DNA of 64,000 bases from Chitinophagales bacterium (GTDB taxonomy: Bacteria > Bacteroidota > Bacteroidia > Chitinophagales > UBA2359): positions 744,001 through 808,000 of the forward strand of contig JAWKLZ010000001.1 in the NCBI GenBank assembly GCA_041392475.1. The letters are read 5' to 3'. Of the stretch, positions 9,263 to 19,426 are shown piece by piece. Numbering within the stretch: position 1 is the stretch's first letter; each line of letters opens with the position of its first letter. Position numbers and translations under genes: made by a program. The notes beneath the pieces were generated by a model. That model saw only the letters and a list, made by a program, of their open reading frames with translations, was not told the DNA's origin and did not search any database.

Positions 9263-11566
9263 TCAAAGTTCCTGTGAAAATCGGAAGGTAAAACTTCTTG
9301 GAGCTTCAATCAAGGCAGGTCGAATAGCGTATTCCTTGTTGAACAAATTTCGGCAAATAAAAGAAAGCGTACCTCCTTTGATGATTTCATAGCCAATACG
9401 AGTATCCATTAGCCAAACACCTTTGTCGTGTTCGGTTCTATATTTTTGAAGGTCGGGAATGATGAAGTGAAAAATGCTGTCAATCCCTTCAATGGAACTG
9501 TTGTGACGAAGCGAGATTCCTGCCGAAATTTTGTTGTAATCCGTTTGAATATCTGTTTTGAAAGAGTGGCGAAATCGGTATTTGAGCAATGCATTTGTTC
9601 CATCACCATATTCGATATTTGGGCCAGCGGGCCAAGAACCTGCTGGAATAGAGTCCAAAGGTGTTTCGAGGCGAGGATTGATGTAGGTATAACCCGCCAA
9701 AACATTTACCTCCGCTTTTCCCATCTTGCCTTTTCCTGCAATGCTCGCATCAATCCCCGTTATTTGCGTGTCGCCAATATTGACGGATCGGAATGCCAAT
9801 GCTTGAAGATCTTCCCAATAATTGAAGGTAAATTCCATCATGTTTTGATATTCATTGATGAAACCTGCAAGATCTGCGTACCCCTGCCAATCACCCAATT
9901 TAAAACCTTGTTTGATACCCAGTTCTGCACTCCATCCCGTTTCCGACTCCAATTCCAAATTGGGGCTAACCGTAATTAAACCTCTGTCATCGAGACTCGT
10001 AGATACAAATTTTTCTGCAATGGTAGGAAAGCGGTAGCCTTCGCCATAGGAAGCCCGCAAAAATGTACCTTCTGCCAACTGGTAGTTTAAACCCAAACGA
10101 CCAACAGGTTTTGCTTCTTTTTTGCCTTGCAGCTTGTTGCGCTCATAGCGTCCTCCCAAAGCAATGTTGAGTCGGTCAAATAGTTTTTTGTCTAACTGAA
10201 CGTAAGCGGATAGATTAGAGGATTGGAAAAAGCCATCATAGAGTTCGGCTGTTGTATTGACCGCCGAGCCTACTAAGCCCAAAGTATAGGAAAAATCTGC
10301 AGTTGGATATTTTTTTTGAAACTGCCATTCACCGTAATAGTTGTGGACTGTCTTGCTTTGGTCAGTTTGGTTTTGGTTGTCCACGTAGTAGTAACGTCCT
10401 TGTAGTTTAGTGCGGATATTTTTTTTGGGATTGAAGTATTCGGCATAAGGATCCATACTGAAATTTTTGCGGTCATTCAAGGGCGTTTCGAGCGTATTCC
10501 ACGGTAGGTAAGCTTCTGCACCGCTGCCATTCCACAAAAAGAAGGTAGCACTTTCTGTTTTTTGAGCATTGAAATTCAATCCAATAGATAGGTTTGGAGT
10601 GTTTTTGAAGCGGTAGCGAGTATTGAGGTTGATGCGGTATCTTTCGATAAATTCTTCTTTGCGCCAGCTTTTTTGCTTGTATAGATAAGCACCTCCAACT
10701 AAGTCAAATTGTCCAATTTTTCGGCGGTGTGTGAAAGTTGCACCCAATTCGTAAGGTGCTTTGTTTCCCCACCATGCTTTTTCGGTGACTTCACCATTGG
10801 CTGCAATGATTTTATTGTCAGCAGGTTTTTGGTAGAGTGTATTGAAAATACTGATTTTGGTGTAAGGTTTTGCAGTTGGGTAAGCAGTGCGGATATTGAT
10901 GATGCCATTGAGTGCCGATGAGCCGTAGAGTGCAGAAGAAGCTCCTTTCACCACTTCAACCTGTTGTACATTTTCCAGTGGAATGAAATCCCAAGCGGGA
11001 GAACCACTATCACTGGTCAAAATCGGCATGTCATCCACGAGTAATAACACACGGCTACCTGCTCCATAAGAGTACCCGCTACCTCCTCTGATGTTGGCTT
11101 GATCATCTACTACACTCACTCCTGGCACTTTCTCCAATGCTTCATCCATTTGTGCAGAATTGCTGTTTTCGATGATAGAAGGACGAATCACTTCAATAGA
11201 AACGGTTTCTTCGCTCAAACGTCTTTCATATTTACTCCCACTTACAACCACTGTTTGTAGTAATTCCTCTTGTTCGACCAAAGAAATATTTAATTCTTGG
11301 ATTTGATTTTCGACTAATGTTACTTCAATTTGTTGTGTTTCAAATCCAATAAAACTAAATTTTAGCGTATGTTTGCCTTCAGTTAAATTTAATTGGTATT
11401 CACCATTAAAATCTGATTGAATGCCATTTTTAGCTGCAGTAATATTGACATAAGGTATAGGTTCGTTGGTAGATTGTTTGACTACTTTACCACGAACAAT
11501 AGCTATTTGGGCAAAAAGTTGTATGCTAAAAAACATAAGCGAGAAAGTGCAGGTAATTTTTTTCAT
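9263..11566 (-). CDS. TonB-dependent outer-membrane receptor
   Basis: The 767-residue receptor has a signal peptide (residues 1-19, ending QLFA), a carboxypeptidase-regulatory-like beta-sandwich (about 22-105, VRGKVVKQSTNEPIPYVNI), a plug domain (about 115-230, with MDEALEKVPGV, IRGGSGYSYG and VEVVKGASSALYGSSALNGIINI), and a 22-strand-type barrel ending in an aromatic residue series (SFTFRFSQEL) as outer-membrane barrels do. The substrate is not evident: no neighbouring SusD-like or transporter gene is present, and the plug resembles the siderophore/cobalamin (FecA/BtuB-like) class more than SusC. The gene is convergent with the lipoprotein gene. Confidence 0.9.
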   Translation of the reverse strand: MKKITCTFSLMFFSIQLFAQIAIVRGKVVKQSTNEPIPYVNITAAKNGIQSDFNGEYQLNLTEGKHTLKFSFIGFETQQIEVTLVENQIQELNISLVEQEELLQTVVVSGSKYERRLSEETVSIEVIRPSIIENSNSAQMDEALEKVPGVSVVDDQANIRGGSGYSYGAGSRVLLLVDDMPILTSDSGSPAWDFIPLENVQQVEVVKGASSALYGSSALNGIINIRTAYPTAKPYTKISIFNTLYQKPADNKIIAANGEVTEKAWWGNKAPYELGATFTHRRKIGQFDLVGGAYLYKQKSWRKEEFIERYRINLNTRYRFKNTPNLSIGLNFNAQKTESATFFLWNGSGAEAYLPWNTLETPLNDRKNFSMDPYAEYFNPKKNIRTKLQGRYYYVDNQNQTDQSKTVHNYYGEWQFQKKYPTADFSYTLGLVGSAVNTTAELYDGFFQSSNLSAYVQLDKKLFDRLNIALGGRYERNKLQGKKEAKPVGRLGLNYQLAEGTFLRASYGEGYRFPTIAEKFVSTSLDDRGLITVSPNLELESETGWSAELGIKQGFKLGDWQGYADLAGFINEYQNMMEFTFNYWEDLQALAFRSVNIGDTQITGIDASIAGKGKMGKAEVNVLAGYTYINPRLETPLDSIPAGSWPAGPNIEYGDGTNALLKYRFRHSFKTDIQTDYNKISAGISLRHNSSIEGIDSIFHFIIPDLQKYRTEHDKGVWLMDTRIGYEIIKGGTLSFICRNLFNKEYAIRPALIEAPRSFTFRFSQEL

Positions 11567-11931
11567 AGTCGAAGATAAAAATTAATTATTGGGGTATTAT
11601 TAAATTATTGCAGAATAATATTTGCTATTTAAAGATAATCCCTTATTTTAGTGCTTCCCTTTTCAAACTATAAATTTTCTTTTATAGAATTGTCTGCTTA
11701 CTAACCCAATGAACAATGCCAGTATTTATAATAAACTATTTACTTAGGATTCTACATTCAAAAATAGATTTTGATAATTAATTCATTAAGAATTTTAAAA
11801 AACAAAATAAAATTTACGTATATTTTATTTTTAAAACAAATTCAATTAATTAGAAAATTCAATACTGGCAACTCGTGAATGTAGGTTAGGATAATAACAA
11901 TTTTATTTTTTGTTATAAAAAAATCATATAG
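11567..11931. other. Divergent AT-rich intergenic region, 365 bp
   Basis: This very AT-rich region lies between the TonB receptor and the CheB/CheR kinase, so it should hold both promoters. One minus-strand match to TAnnTTTG (TATTTTTG, 11767-11760) lacks a TTG box at the right distance. No repeat or RNA gene was recognised. Confidence 0.4.
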
Positions 11932-14900
11932 ATGGAGCTGATTCAGAATATTGTTGGAGAGGTTAGGCATGGTAAAAAACTGAGAGTGGTAGGAATAGGG
12001 GCATCGGCTGGTGGGTTGGAAGCAATGAGGCAATTTTTTAGTCATATACCTGATAATATAGATGCCAGTTTTGTGATTATTCAACATTTATCGCCTGATT
12101 TCAAAAGCTTAATGGATGAAATATTGGCACGATATACAAAGATACCAATACTGACGGTGAATCATGACATGCCCGTATATCCTAATCATATTTATTTGAT
12201 TCCTCGTGATAAAAACATTGTTATAAAAAATGGAGTTCTTCTGGTGGTCAATCGGAGTGGTAAGTTAAACTTACCCATTGATATCTTCCTTCACTCATTG
12301 GGCCACGATCAGGGCAGTAATGCTATTGGAGTGATTTTGTCAGGTACAGGAACGGACGGATCTAGGGGAACTCGAACAATCAAAGAAGCTGGTGGAATTG
12401 TCCTTGTTCAAGATCCAAACTCTGCAAAATTTAATGGAATGCCTTTGGCGACCATTTCTATTGGGTTGGCAGATAATGTGTTAACGCCCTCATTGTTGGC
12501 TGAAACTGTCACCAAATTAGCGAATACTTTTCCCCACAAACTGCTCGATGAAGAAAACGACATTAGTTTGCAAGGCATATTTAAAAGGATTTTGTTGAAG
12601 GTATACAACGCTACGGGGATTGATTTTGAAGCTTATCGAAAACAAACGCTTTTGAGACGCTCTGAGAAGCGGATGCAGTTGAATCATATCTACAAAATAG
12701 AAGATTATGATGAATATATGGAGGTCAATCCATCAGAAGCAAAATTACTAGGAAAGGAATTTTTAATCGGAGTAACCCGTTTTTTCAGAAACCCAGAAGC
12801 TTTTGAAATATTACAAGAAAGGATAATTCCCGAAATTGTAAAAAATAAAAATTCTTATGAAACGATTAGGATATGGATTGCAGCGTGTTCTACTGGCGAG
12901 GAAGCATATAGCATAGCCATGCTGATGATGGAGTATATGGTGGAGAACGACCTTCCTCCCAATTTCAAAATATTTGCAACGGATGTGGATGATTTAGCAA
13001 TCAATTTTGCGAGCGAGGGAGTTTATCACGACAACATTGTTGCAGATGTTAGCAGTAAACGTTTGGAGCAATTTTTTGATTTGAAAATGGACAAATTTCA
13101 TATTAAAAAGAAGCTTAGAGAACGCATTATTTTTGTGAACCATGATGTATTACAAGATCCTCCTTTTATCAATGCAGATTTGATTTGTTGCCGTAATTTT
13201 TTGATTTATTTAAATACCGATGTTCAAAAAAGATTGTTGGAAAATTATCATTATTCACTCAATCAAGGAGGATATCTATTCTTAGGGCCTAGCGAATCAA
13301 TTGGAAATTTGAAGCAATTCTTTCATTCAATTGACCAAAAATGGAATATTTATGAAAATGTATATGATGTGGTTAATACTTATAGTAAAAAAGCTCCTGC
13401 TTGGGTTACAAAAAATTTTGCTTCAAAAACATCTAGGAAATCAACTTTAAAGCCTTCGGAGAGTTCATCCAATTCAGAAGATAACTATTTAAATTACAAG
13501 CGACAAGAAACATTTTTCACAAGTGCATTGGTCAGAAGACATTCCCCTATTTGTTTGTTTCTCAGTAAGGAACTCGATGTATTGTTTATCAATGGTAATG
13601 TAGGGCAGTTGTTTCACTTTCCACAGGCACTCGTGCGGATGAACATTGAAAATCTACTAGAATCACAAGAGAGTTTGTTGTTTAGAAATGGAGTGCGTCG
13701 TGCATTGGAAACCAGACAGACGATTTCATATAAAGATGTTCCCTTCAACAAATATGAAGAGTTGTTTAATTTGGATATTAATTTCTCTTGGGTGCACATT
13801 CCAGAAGTGGACAATAAAGTTGTATTGGTCGAAATTTTTATCAAAGGAAGTACTACCGCTTTAAGCTCTGAAAATGTTTTGGAAGTTGATGCAGGATTGT
13901 TGAAAGAGGAACGTGTACGTACTTTGGAACTGGAACTCAAAGAAGTAAAAGAACAAAAAAAGTCGCTGATTGAAGAGCTTGAATCAATAAATGTAGAGTT
14001 ACAAGCTTCTAATGAAGAGTTGTTGGCTACCAACGAAGAACTTCAAAGTACAAATGAGGAATTGCAATCGGTCAATGAAGAGCTTTATACGGTAAATACG
14101 GAGTTGCAATCTAAAATTGAAGAATATACAACGATAAACAATGACATTGCAAACCTTTTGAAAAGTACTGAAATAGCGACGATTTTCTTGGACAATTACC
14201 TAAGAATCCGAAAATTTACTTCTGCAATAAGCGAACAATTGGACTTAGTAGATAGCGATATCGGTCGTTCTATAACTACTTTTTCTCATACTCTAAAAAA
14301 TGTGGATTTGGCAGGTTTAGCCAAAAAAGTATTGCTCAATCTCAATACGATTGAAAAAGAAGTGATAGATATACATGACAATTTCTTCTTAATGAGGATA
14401 TTGCCTTACCGAACCTCTGAAAACATGATCAACGGTGTCGTTATCACCTTTACGAACATCAATGAGGTAAAATCAATGGCTGCTAAAAATTTAGCAACCT
14501 CATCACGTTATAAGGCCGTTTTTGAAAATGCAATTGACAACCTATCCATTTATGATAGAGAGGGAACTTTCTTAGATTTGAATTTCACTTTTACAGGTTA
14601 TCATAGAGATGAGGTGATTGGTACTATAGTTTATGATCGGGTTACTCCTGAAAATAAAGACATCATCAAATATGCAATTGACAAGGTTTTTGAAACGGGC
14701 GAAAATGTGTTTTATAATTTGGATTTCATACTTCCACACGGTGAAGTAGTCTTTATTGAAGCAAAGGTTAGCCCCATTTTTAGAGATGGAAATGTAGAAG
14801 AAGTAGCAATTACAACCCGAGATTTGTCAGATATTAAGGCTAGAAAAAGGGAAATCAAAAGGCTCAATGAAGAATTGGAGCAAAAAGTAGAAGAACGAAC

Positions 14901-15627
14901 AGCTGATTTAGAGGATGCAAATGAATATTTAGAAGAATTGAATTCTTTTTTAGATGATTTTGTAAATGGAGCTATACACGATTTGCGTGCGCCAATTTTG
15001 CGAATGAAATCCTATGTAGAATCTTTGAGTAAAGCAAAGGATGAAGCAGATAGAAAAAAACTCCTCGAAAGGGTAGGAATGGCGAGTCAAAAACTTGAAT
15101 CGGTTCTCAATGGTTTGATGCAATTTCTTGATTTTCAAAAAAATGGTTCACACGCTATTCTGAATATTAATATTAAAGATATTTTCTATGAGGTAAAAAC
15201 TCAACTTACTGACCAGCTTTCACAATTAGAATCTACTATACAAACCGACTTCAATGATAGCCCTAACTTTTACTATGTCAAACCCTACCTTGTAAGTATG
15301 GTGTACAATGTGTTGGACAATGCCATCAAATATAGAGACGACAATAGACCTCTCGAAATTTCTGTGAAAGTGAAGGAACAAGATGGTTATGTTGTGTTTA
15401 GTGTGGCAGACAATGGTATTGGCATTGACCTCGAACGATACGGACATCTATTATTTCAACCTTTTCAAAGAATTGCTACAACCCGTGAGGGGGCAGGTAT
15501 TGGTCTAAGTATCTTGAACAATACCATCAAAAAAAATGGTGGAAAAATTGAAGTGCAAAGTGAATTGGGTAAAGGCACTGTTTTTACAGTACATATCAAG
15601 CCTTACACCATGATTGTAGATATGTAA
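11932..15627 (+). CDS. CheB-CheR-PAS-histidine kinase fusion
   Basis: This 1231-residue protein carries a whole methylation and kinase module. Residues 1-200 are a CheB methylesterase domain with the triad Ser25 (GASAGG), His52 and Asp142 (GTGTDG). About 215-490 is a CheR-type SAM methyltransferase (IWIAACSTGEEAYS, then ICCRNFLIYL). PAS-like segments follow at about 530-645, 740-850 and 865-985, separated by a long coiled coil (about 655-735, repeated NEEL heptads). The C-terminus is a histidine kinase with phospho-acceptor His1016 in IHDLRAP and an ATPase domain (DNAIKYRDDNR, ADNGIGID, GAGIGLSI). No CheB receiver domain is present. No chemoreceptor, CheA or CheW gene is nearby, so control of a non-chemotaxis two-component route is as likely as chemotaxis. 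It is cytosolic. Confidence 0.9.
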   Translation: MELIQNIVGEVRHGKKLRVVGIGASAGGLEAMRQFFSHIPDNIDASFVIIQHLSPDFKSLMDEILARYTKIPILTVNHDMPVYPNHIYLIPRDKNIVIKNGVLLVVNRSGKLNLPIDIFLHSLGHDQGSNAIGVILSGTGTDGSRGTRTIKEAGGIVLVQDPNSAKFNGMPLATISIGLADNVLTPSLLAETVTKLANTFPHKLLDEENDISLQGIFKRILLKVYNATGIDFEAYRKQTLLRRSEKRMQLNHIYKIEDYDEYMEVNPSEAKLLGKEFLIGVTRFFRNPEAFEILQERIIPEIVKNKNSYETIRIWIAACSTGEEAYSIAMLMMEYMVENDLPPNFKIFATDVDDLAINFASEGVYHDNIVADVSSKRLEQFFDLKMDKFHIKKKLRERIIFVNHDVLQDPPFINADLICCRNFLIYLNTDVQKRLLENYHYSLNQGGYLFLGPSESIGNLKQFFHSIDQKWNIYENVYDVVNTYSKKAPAWVTKNFASKTSRKSTLKPSESSSNSEDNYLNYKRQETFFTSALVRRHSPICLFLSKELDVLFINGNVGQLFHFPQALVRMNIENLLESQESLLFRNGVRRALETRQTISYKDVPFNKYEELFNLDINFSWVHIPEVDNKVVLVEIFIKGSTTALSSENVLEVDAGLLKEERVRTLELELKEVKEQKKSLIEELESINVELQASNEELLATNEELQSTNEELQSVNEELYTVNTELQSKIEEYTTINNDIANLLKSTEIATIFLDNYLRIRKFTSAISEQLDLVDSDIGRSITTFSHTLKNVDLAGLAKKVLLNLNTIEKEVIDIHDNFFLMRILPYRTSENMINGVVITFTNINEVKSMAAKNLATSSRYKAVFENAIDNLSIYDREGTFLDLNFTFTGYHRDEVIGTIVYDRVTPENKDIIKYAIDKVFETGENVFYNLDFILPHGEVVFIEAKVSPIFRDGNVEEVAITTRDLSDIKARKREIKRLNEELEQKVEERTADLEDANEYLEELNSFLDDFVNGAIHDLRAPILRMKSYVESLSKAKDEADRKKLLERVGMASQKLESVLNGLMQFLDFQKNGSHAILNINIKDIFYEVKTQLTDQLSQLESTIQTDFNDSPNFYYVKPYLVSMVYNVLDNAIKYRDDNRPLEISVKVKEQDGYVVFSVADNGIGIDLERYGHLLFQPFQRIATTREGAGIGLSILNNTIKKNGGKIEVQSELGKGTVFTVHIKPYTMIVDM

Positions 15628-15643
15628 TGGTTTTTGAGTGTTG

Positions 15644-18400
15644 CTAAAAGTCTTTTACAAGCATTTTTTTGCTCGCTCGCCCATTCTTCGATTGAAGCAC
15701 TACTACATATTCACCAGCTACCAAATCACCTCTTTGAATGTCAATTTTGTGGTTGTGAGCCGCCAATTCACCCAAATATTGCTGTCGAACTATTCGCCCT
15801 TGCAGGTCAAAAATTTGAAGTTGTAAATCAGCTGCTTCAATCAAAGTAACTTCCAAAGTGCTTTTTTTAGACATAGGATTGGGATACAATTGAAGTTGTG
15901 AAATTTGGTTCAAATGTTCAATTCCTACCGTATCACCGGGAAAAATATCTTCACAATCTGGCAAAAGAAAATCGGTGCTGCGGTAAATACCTCGCCCGTG
16001 CGTACCTGCATACAAAACGCCACAATGTGCCGCTTTTACTTGCTGAAAACGAAGGCTATGCACAGGTACTCTTCCCATTGAGCCGTTTTCCTCCGTCCAT
16101 GTTTGGGTATTTTCATCATACATCCAAATCCCCAATTCTGTTCCTACAACGAGCGGACTAACATTAAATTTATTCTGTGCTACCGTATAAACGGGCATCA
16201 AAGGAAGGTTGTGCTGAATAGACGAAAAAGTGGGGATGACGGAATTGGCATTGAAGGATTTCACGATGTTTTGGTCTCGACCATAATTGCCCAAACCCAC
16301 CACAATATGTCCATTATTGTAGTCAACGTCAATGCTGCTAATGTACTGACCTATTGCCCCCTCTATGAGAAATTCCTTAGTTGAAGGATTGTCACTATCC
16401 AAATTGGAGATACACATCATTCGGCCATCCGCTGTACCTGCATAAACAGTAGTTCCATCATAGGAAACCGTCAAAGCACTGATACAGCGACTTGCCACAA
16501 ATTTACCAATCTGCTTCCAACTAGGAATAGCCGTAAAATCCAATGCTCCTTCGGTCATCCACACCCGACCGTCACAAGCTCCAGTGATGAATTTGGTTTT
16601 TTGTACACTGGGATCAATTGCATTGGCAAACACATCTTCCCACAATATAAACGGAGTGATATACAAGGGGTTGCCGTCTAAGTGTCCATCTGGGTTGCAA
16701 CTACCTTCAGGATTAGTAGGTGCACAGTCTGCATTGTAATCAAAAAATGAGCTAAAAGGAGGTTTTGCACTACCCGAGCGTTTGATTCCACCATTTACTG
16801 AAGATACAAATGTCGCCAAAGGCTTGAGCTTAGAAATATCACAAAATCCACCATCACCACCTGTGATATAAGGCTGACCTCCGTCATAAATAGAACTGCC
16901 ATCAGGTGCAACAAACACGGTTCCGTTATCTTGAGTTCCACCAATTACATTCCCTTCAATGTTGGCTGCAATGCCATAGAATTGGGTGGCAAAGTAGTTT
17001 TGGTTGATAGCTTCAAAAGTAGGGTACAAATTTTGGGCATTCAAACTACGGGTGATGCCACCGTCCGAACCAATGTATAAAGTGTTGGAATTGTTGGGGT
17101 CAAATACAAGTGTGTGTTTGTCGGGATGCACATCGTAAGGTGATGCACCGCCGTCCAACTGATTCCAGCTATCTTCTGGCGACCAAGACCACAATGTTAC
17201 CCCACCCAAAAAGATACGTTCTTTATTGGCAGGATCAACCGTTACACACAAGTCATACCAACCCTGACAACTATTTCCATTCCTCATAGGATTGAAAAAG
17301 GTATTGTCGCCCTCACCAATAATGATCCAAATTTCACCGCCATCTTTGGATTGCCATACTTTCCGCAAACAGCCATTGCTTTTGACGGTGACAATGTATA
17401 AATAATCATTGTCAGAAGGTGACATAGCCAACACCTTATTACCCGATGAAATTTCAAACTGCCCCAGACTCGTACCCGTAAATTCACCAGTAAAATTTAG
17501 GCCGTCTATCGCTTGATAATACCTTGAACCTACAACTGCATGGGCTGTTCCGTCTTCTGCTACTGCAATGTCATACGCTACAGATGTTGTAGGAATTCCA
17601 TTGGCTTTCGACCAAGTTTCACCGCCATCTTGACTGATTTGCAAGCTTCTACTCGTTGCCACATACACCCAGTTGGAATTGTTAGGATGTACTTCAATAT
17701 CTTGAATGGCAGCCCAATCACGGTTATAAATATTGCTGCTTCCATTGTTAAGATTCGGAATAGTGGATGCTAATAGCTGAAAACTATTGCCTCTGTCTGT
17801 TGATTTATACACACCCGTTCCCGGCAAAACAGAATTTCCCAATTTCCCTTCACCATACGACCGCCCATCAAAATTTTCACCCGTTCCGACATAAATATCG
17901 CCATTTGGAGCTTGTGCAATAGCCGAAATCGACAAGGAAAGAAATTCGGTATTTTGGGGGTGATCTGTCCAATTCAGCCCGCCATCATTGGAGGTGAAAA
18001 TACCGCCTGATACACCTCCAATAATCATTCGCTGCGAATTGTCTTTGTCCACCAAAATTGCACGGGTGCGACCACCTACACTAGTAGGCCCCAAAAATTT
18101 CCAATGAATTTGATCTGCTTTTTTTGTTCGATTTTTGGCGAGTTTATCGGCTGCTTGTTGCGCCTTCACCAAATCTGCCGCCTCAATATGCCCTGTTTTC
18201 AAGTTCGCTTTCATTTGCCTGATATACTCGTAAGCACCGATAAACGAATGGGTTTTTTCTTCAAAATTCTGGATAGAGGCTCGTAGAAGATTTGATTCTT
18301 TTGCTTCTGAAATTGATAATTGTTTGATTTTCATTACATAAACACTTGCGGTGATGGCACATAGAGAAAAAAACAGGAGGGTCAGTAATGACTTTTTCAT
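15644..18400 (-). CDS. Secreted BNR/Asp-box repeat protein with T9SS sorting domain
   Basis: The start is set at 18400, where the protein begins with a signal peptide (MKKSLLTLLFFSLCAITASV); the open frame extends 24 codons upstream without one. The protein then has 918 residues. The body is a beta-propeller of the sortilin/glycosidase BNR type, with Asp-box motifs such as SNDGGLNW, SQDGGETW and SKDGGEIW. The last ~80 residues form a type A T9SS C-terminal sorting domain (LQLYPNPMSKKSTLEV, then LQIFDLQGRIV, GEYVVVLQSKNGRASKKMLV). It should therefore be exported by type IX secretion and displayed at the cell surface or released. Propellers of this class bind or cleave glycans or act as adhesins; no catalytic residues could be identified. 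Confidence 0.85.
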   Translation of the reverse strand: MKKSLLTLLFFSLCAITASVYVMKIKQLSISEAKESNLLRASIQNFEEKTHSFIGAYEYIRQMKANLKTGHIEAADLVKAQQAADKLAKNRTKKADQIHWKFLGPTSVGGRTRAILVDKDNSQRMIIGGVSGGIFTSNDGGLNWTDHPQNTEFLSLSISAIAQAPNGDIYVGTGENFDGRSYGEGKLGNSVLPGTGVYKSTDRGNSFQLLASTIPNLNNGSSNIYNRDWAAIQDIEVHPNNSNWVYVATSRSLQISQDGGETWSKANGIPTTSVAYDIAVAEDGTAHAVVGSRYYQAIDGLNFTGEFTGTSLGQFEISSGNKVLAMSPSDNDYLYIVTVKSNGCLRKVWQSKDGGEIWIIIGEGDNTFFNPMRNGNSCQGWYDLCVTVDPANKERIFLGGVTLWSWSPEDSWNQLDGGASPYDVHPDKHTLVFDPNNSNTLYIGSDGGITRSLNAQNLYPTFEAINQNYFATQFYGIAANIEGNVIGGTQDNGTVFVAPDGSSIYDGGQPYITGGDGGFCDISKLKPLATFVSSVNGGIKRSGSAKPPFSSFFDYNADCAPTNPEGSCNPDGHLDGNPLYITPFILWEDVFANAIDPSVQKTKFITGACDGRVWMTEGALDFTAIPSWKQIGKFVASRCISALTVSYDGTTVYAGTADGRMMCISNLDSDNPSTKEFLIEGAIGQYISSIDVDYNNGHIVVGLGNYGRDQNIVKSFNANSVIPTFSSIQHNLPLMPVYTVAQNKFNVSPLVVGTELGIWMYDENTQTWTEENGSMGRVPVHSLRFQQVKAAHCGVLYAGTHGRGIYRSTDFLLPDCEDIFPGDTVGIEHLNQISQLQLYPNPMSKKSTLEVTLIEAADLQLQIFDLQGRIVRQQYLGELAAHNHKIDIQRGDLVAGEYVVVLQSKNGRASKKMLVKDF

Positions 18401-18730
18401 AGATAAAAGTTTGTGGTTGATGGAACATATTATAGGTGAAGTTCTTGATTTACAAGACTCATCACAAAACAAATATCTATATTTTTGCTAAAAACAGCAA
18501 ATACATATTTTGCTGTTTATCACTTCAAAAAATCCTCCCCAAAACCTCCTCCCGATAACTCGCTCCAATCGGTAAAGACTCCTTTTTGCCAATATCCAAC
18601 ATATTGCCCTCCAATGTTTTGATTTGGTCAATCGCCACGATATAGGATTTGTGAATCCGCATAAAACGGTCAGTAGGTAAGTCTTTCTCCAACTGTTTCA
18701 AAGAATAAAGCGACAAAATCTGACCTTGTG

Positions 18731-19426
18731 GTGCGCCTTGAATGGTAAATATAACGAAGATTTAGCTTATTGCCTAAAGAATCGTTTGATTTTGTGAAGA
18801 GAAAGCAAAATGTCCAGAGAGTGAAAGTCTCTTACAGGCGGGTGTGACGACTCGAACTGTTAGCAAGCTGCAAGGTGGTTTGGGGCGACCCAAGCACTGG
18901 AAGTAAGCAGGACTGCAAAGGTCGGTACTGACGAACAGAAACTGGATATGAGGCTGTATAGGTCGGGTAAGGTAGCCACGCATACTAACGCCCTAAACAT
19001 CAATTATTTGATGCTGTACTTATACAGTAGATTCAGCAGGGATTGACCGAAGGATATTTACCTTACCGAGGGAGGTCTGTAATTGTAAAGACGGAGGCAA
19101 CGCATCAGCCGAAGAGCAAACACCGCTTGGTAACAAGCAAGGTGGCAATTGCAGAAGTCAGCAGAGGTCATAGTAGCCGAGCATTGATTGCTCATGGCGA
19201 AGGACTGAATCTTACCCTTTTGGAAATTGGATAGGGAGCTATGTTGTCACCCATTGCTGTAAAAGCATAGACAGATAGTAGCCCTATGTTAAAGTACAAA
19301 ATAGCTGGTGATGGTGAAAAGAGCATCATCGGAGATGGGTAGGAAACCGCCGAGTACGAGACCCGTACGCTCGGTGGTGTGAGAGGTACTCCCGTAGGCA
19401 AACCGCTTACGGGCTACCTACTCGAT
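18731..19426 (+). mobile_element. ORF-less group II intron inserted antisense in a response-regulator gene
   Basis: The 696-bp element begins GTGCG and ends CTACTCGAT, matching group II intron termini (GUGYG...AY). Near its 3' end a domain V-like hairpin (19346-19378) and a domain VI hairpin with a bulged A (19420, seventh base from the end) are visible. It has GNRA-type loops such as GCTTG-GTAA-CAAGC (about 19128-19141). Its local base composition is more GC-rich than its surroundings and it has no reverse-transcriptase ORF. The host gene reads through perfectly once the element is removed, which fixes both ends to the base. Mobility would need an intron-encoded protein supplied from elsewhere in the genome. 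Confidence 0.9.
19346..19378 (+). ncRNA. Group II intron domain V (catalytic hairpin)
   Basis: Nine base pairs (ACCGCCGAG with CTCGGTGGT, one G-U), a two-base bulge CG on the 3' side, then four pairs (TACG/CGTA) closed by a five-base loop. This is the size and bulge placement of domain V, about 48 bases before the intron end. Domain VI follows (about 19381-19426), with inner arms CCCGTA/TACGGG and the presumed branch-point A at 19420. Confidence 0.8.

Noticed and set aside
18774..19401. Small proteins inside the intron (69, 63 and 69 codons)
   Set aside because: They lie within structured ribozyme sequence and have no protein-like features; no reverse-transcriptase motif is present.
18731..19426. 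Group II intron in the minus orientation, which would allow splicing from the regulator mRNA
   Set aside because: On the minus strand the ends would be ATCGA...CGCAC, which do not fit GUGYG...AY, and the domain V and VI hairpins have the correct order only on the plus strand.
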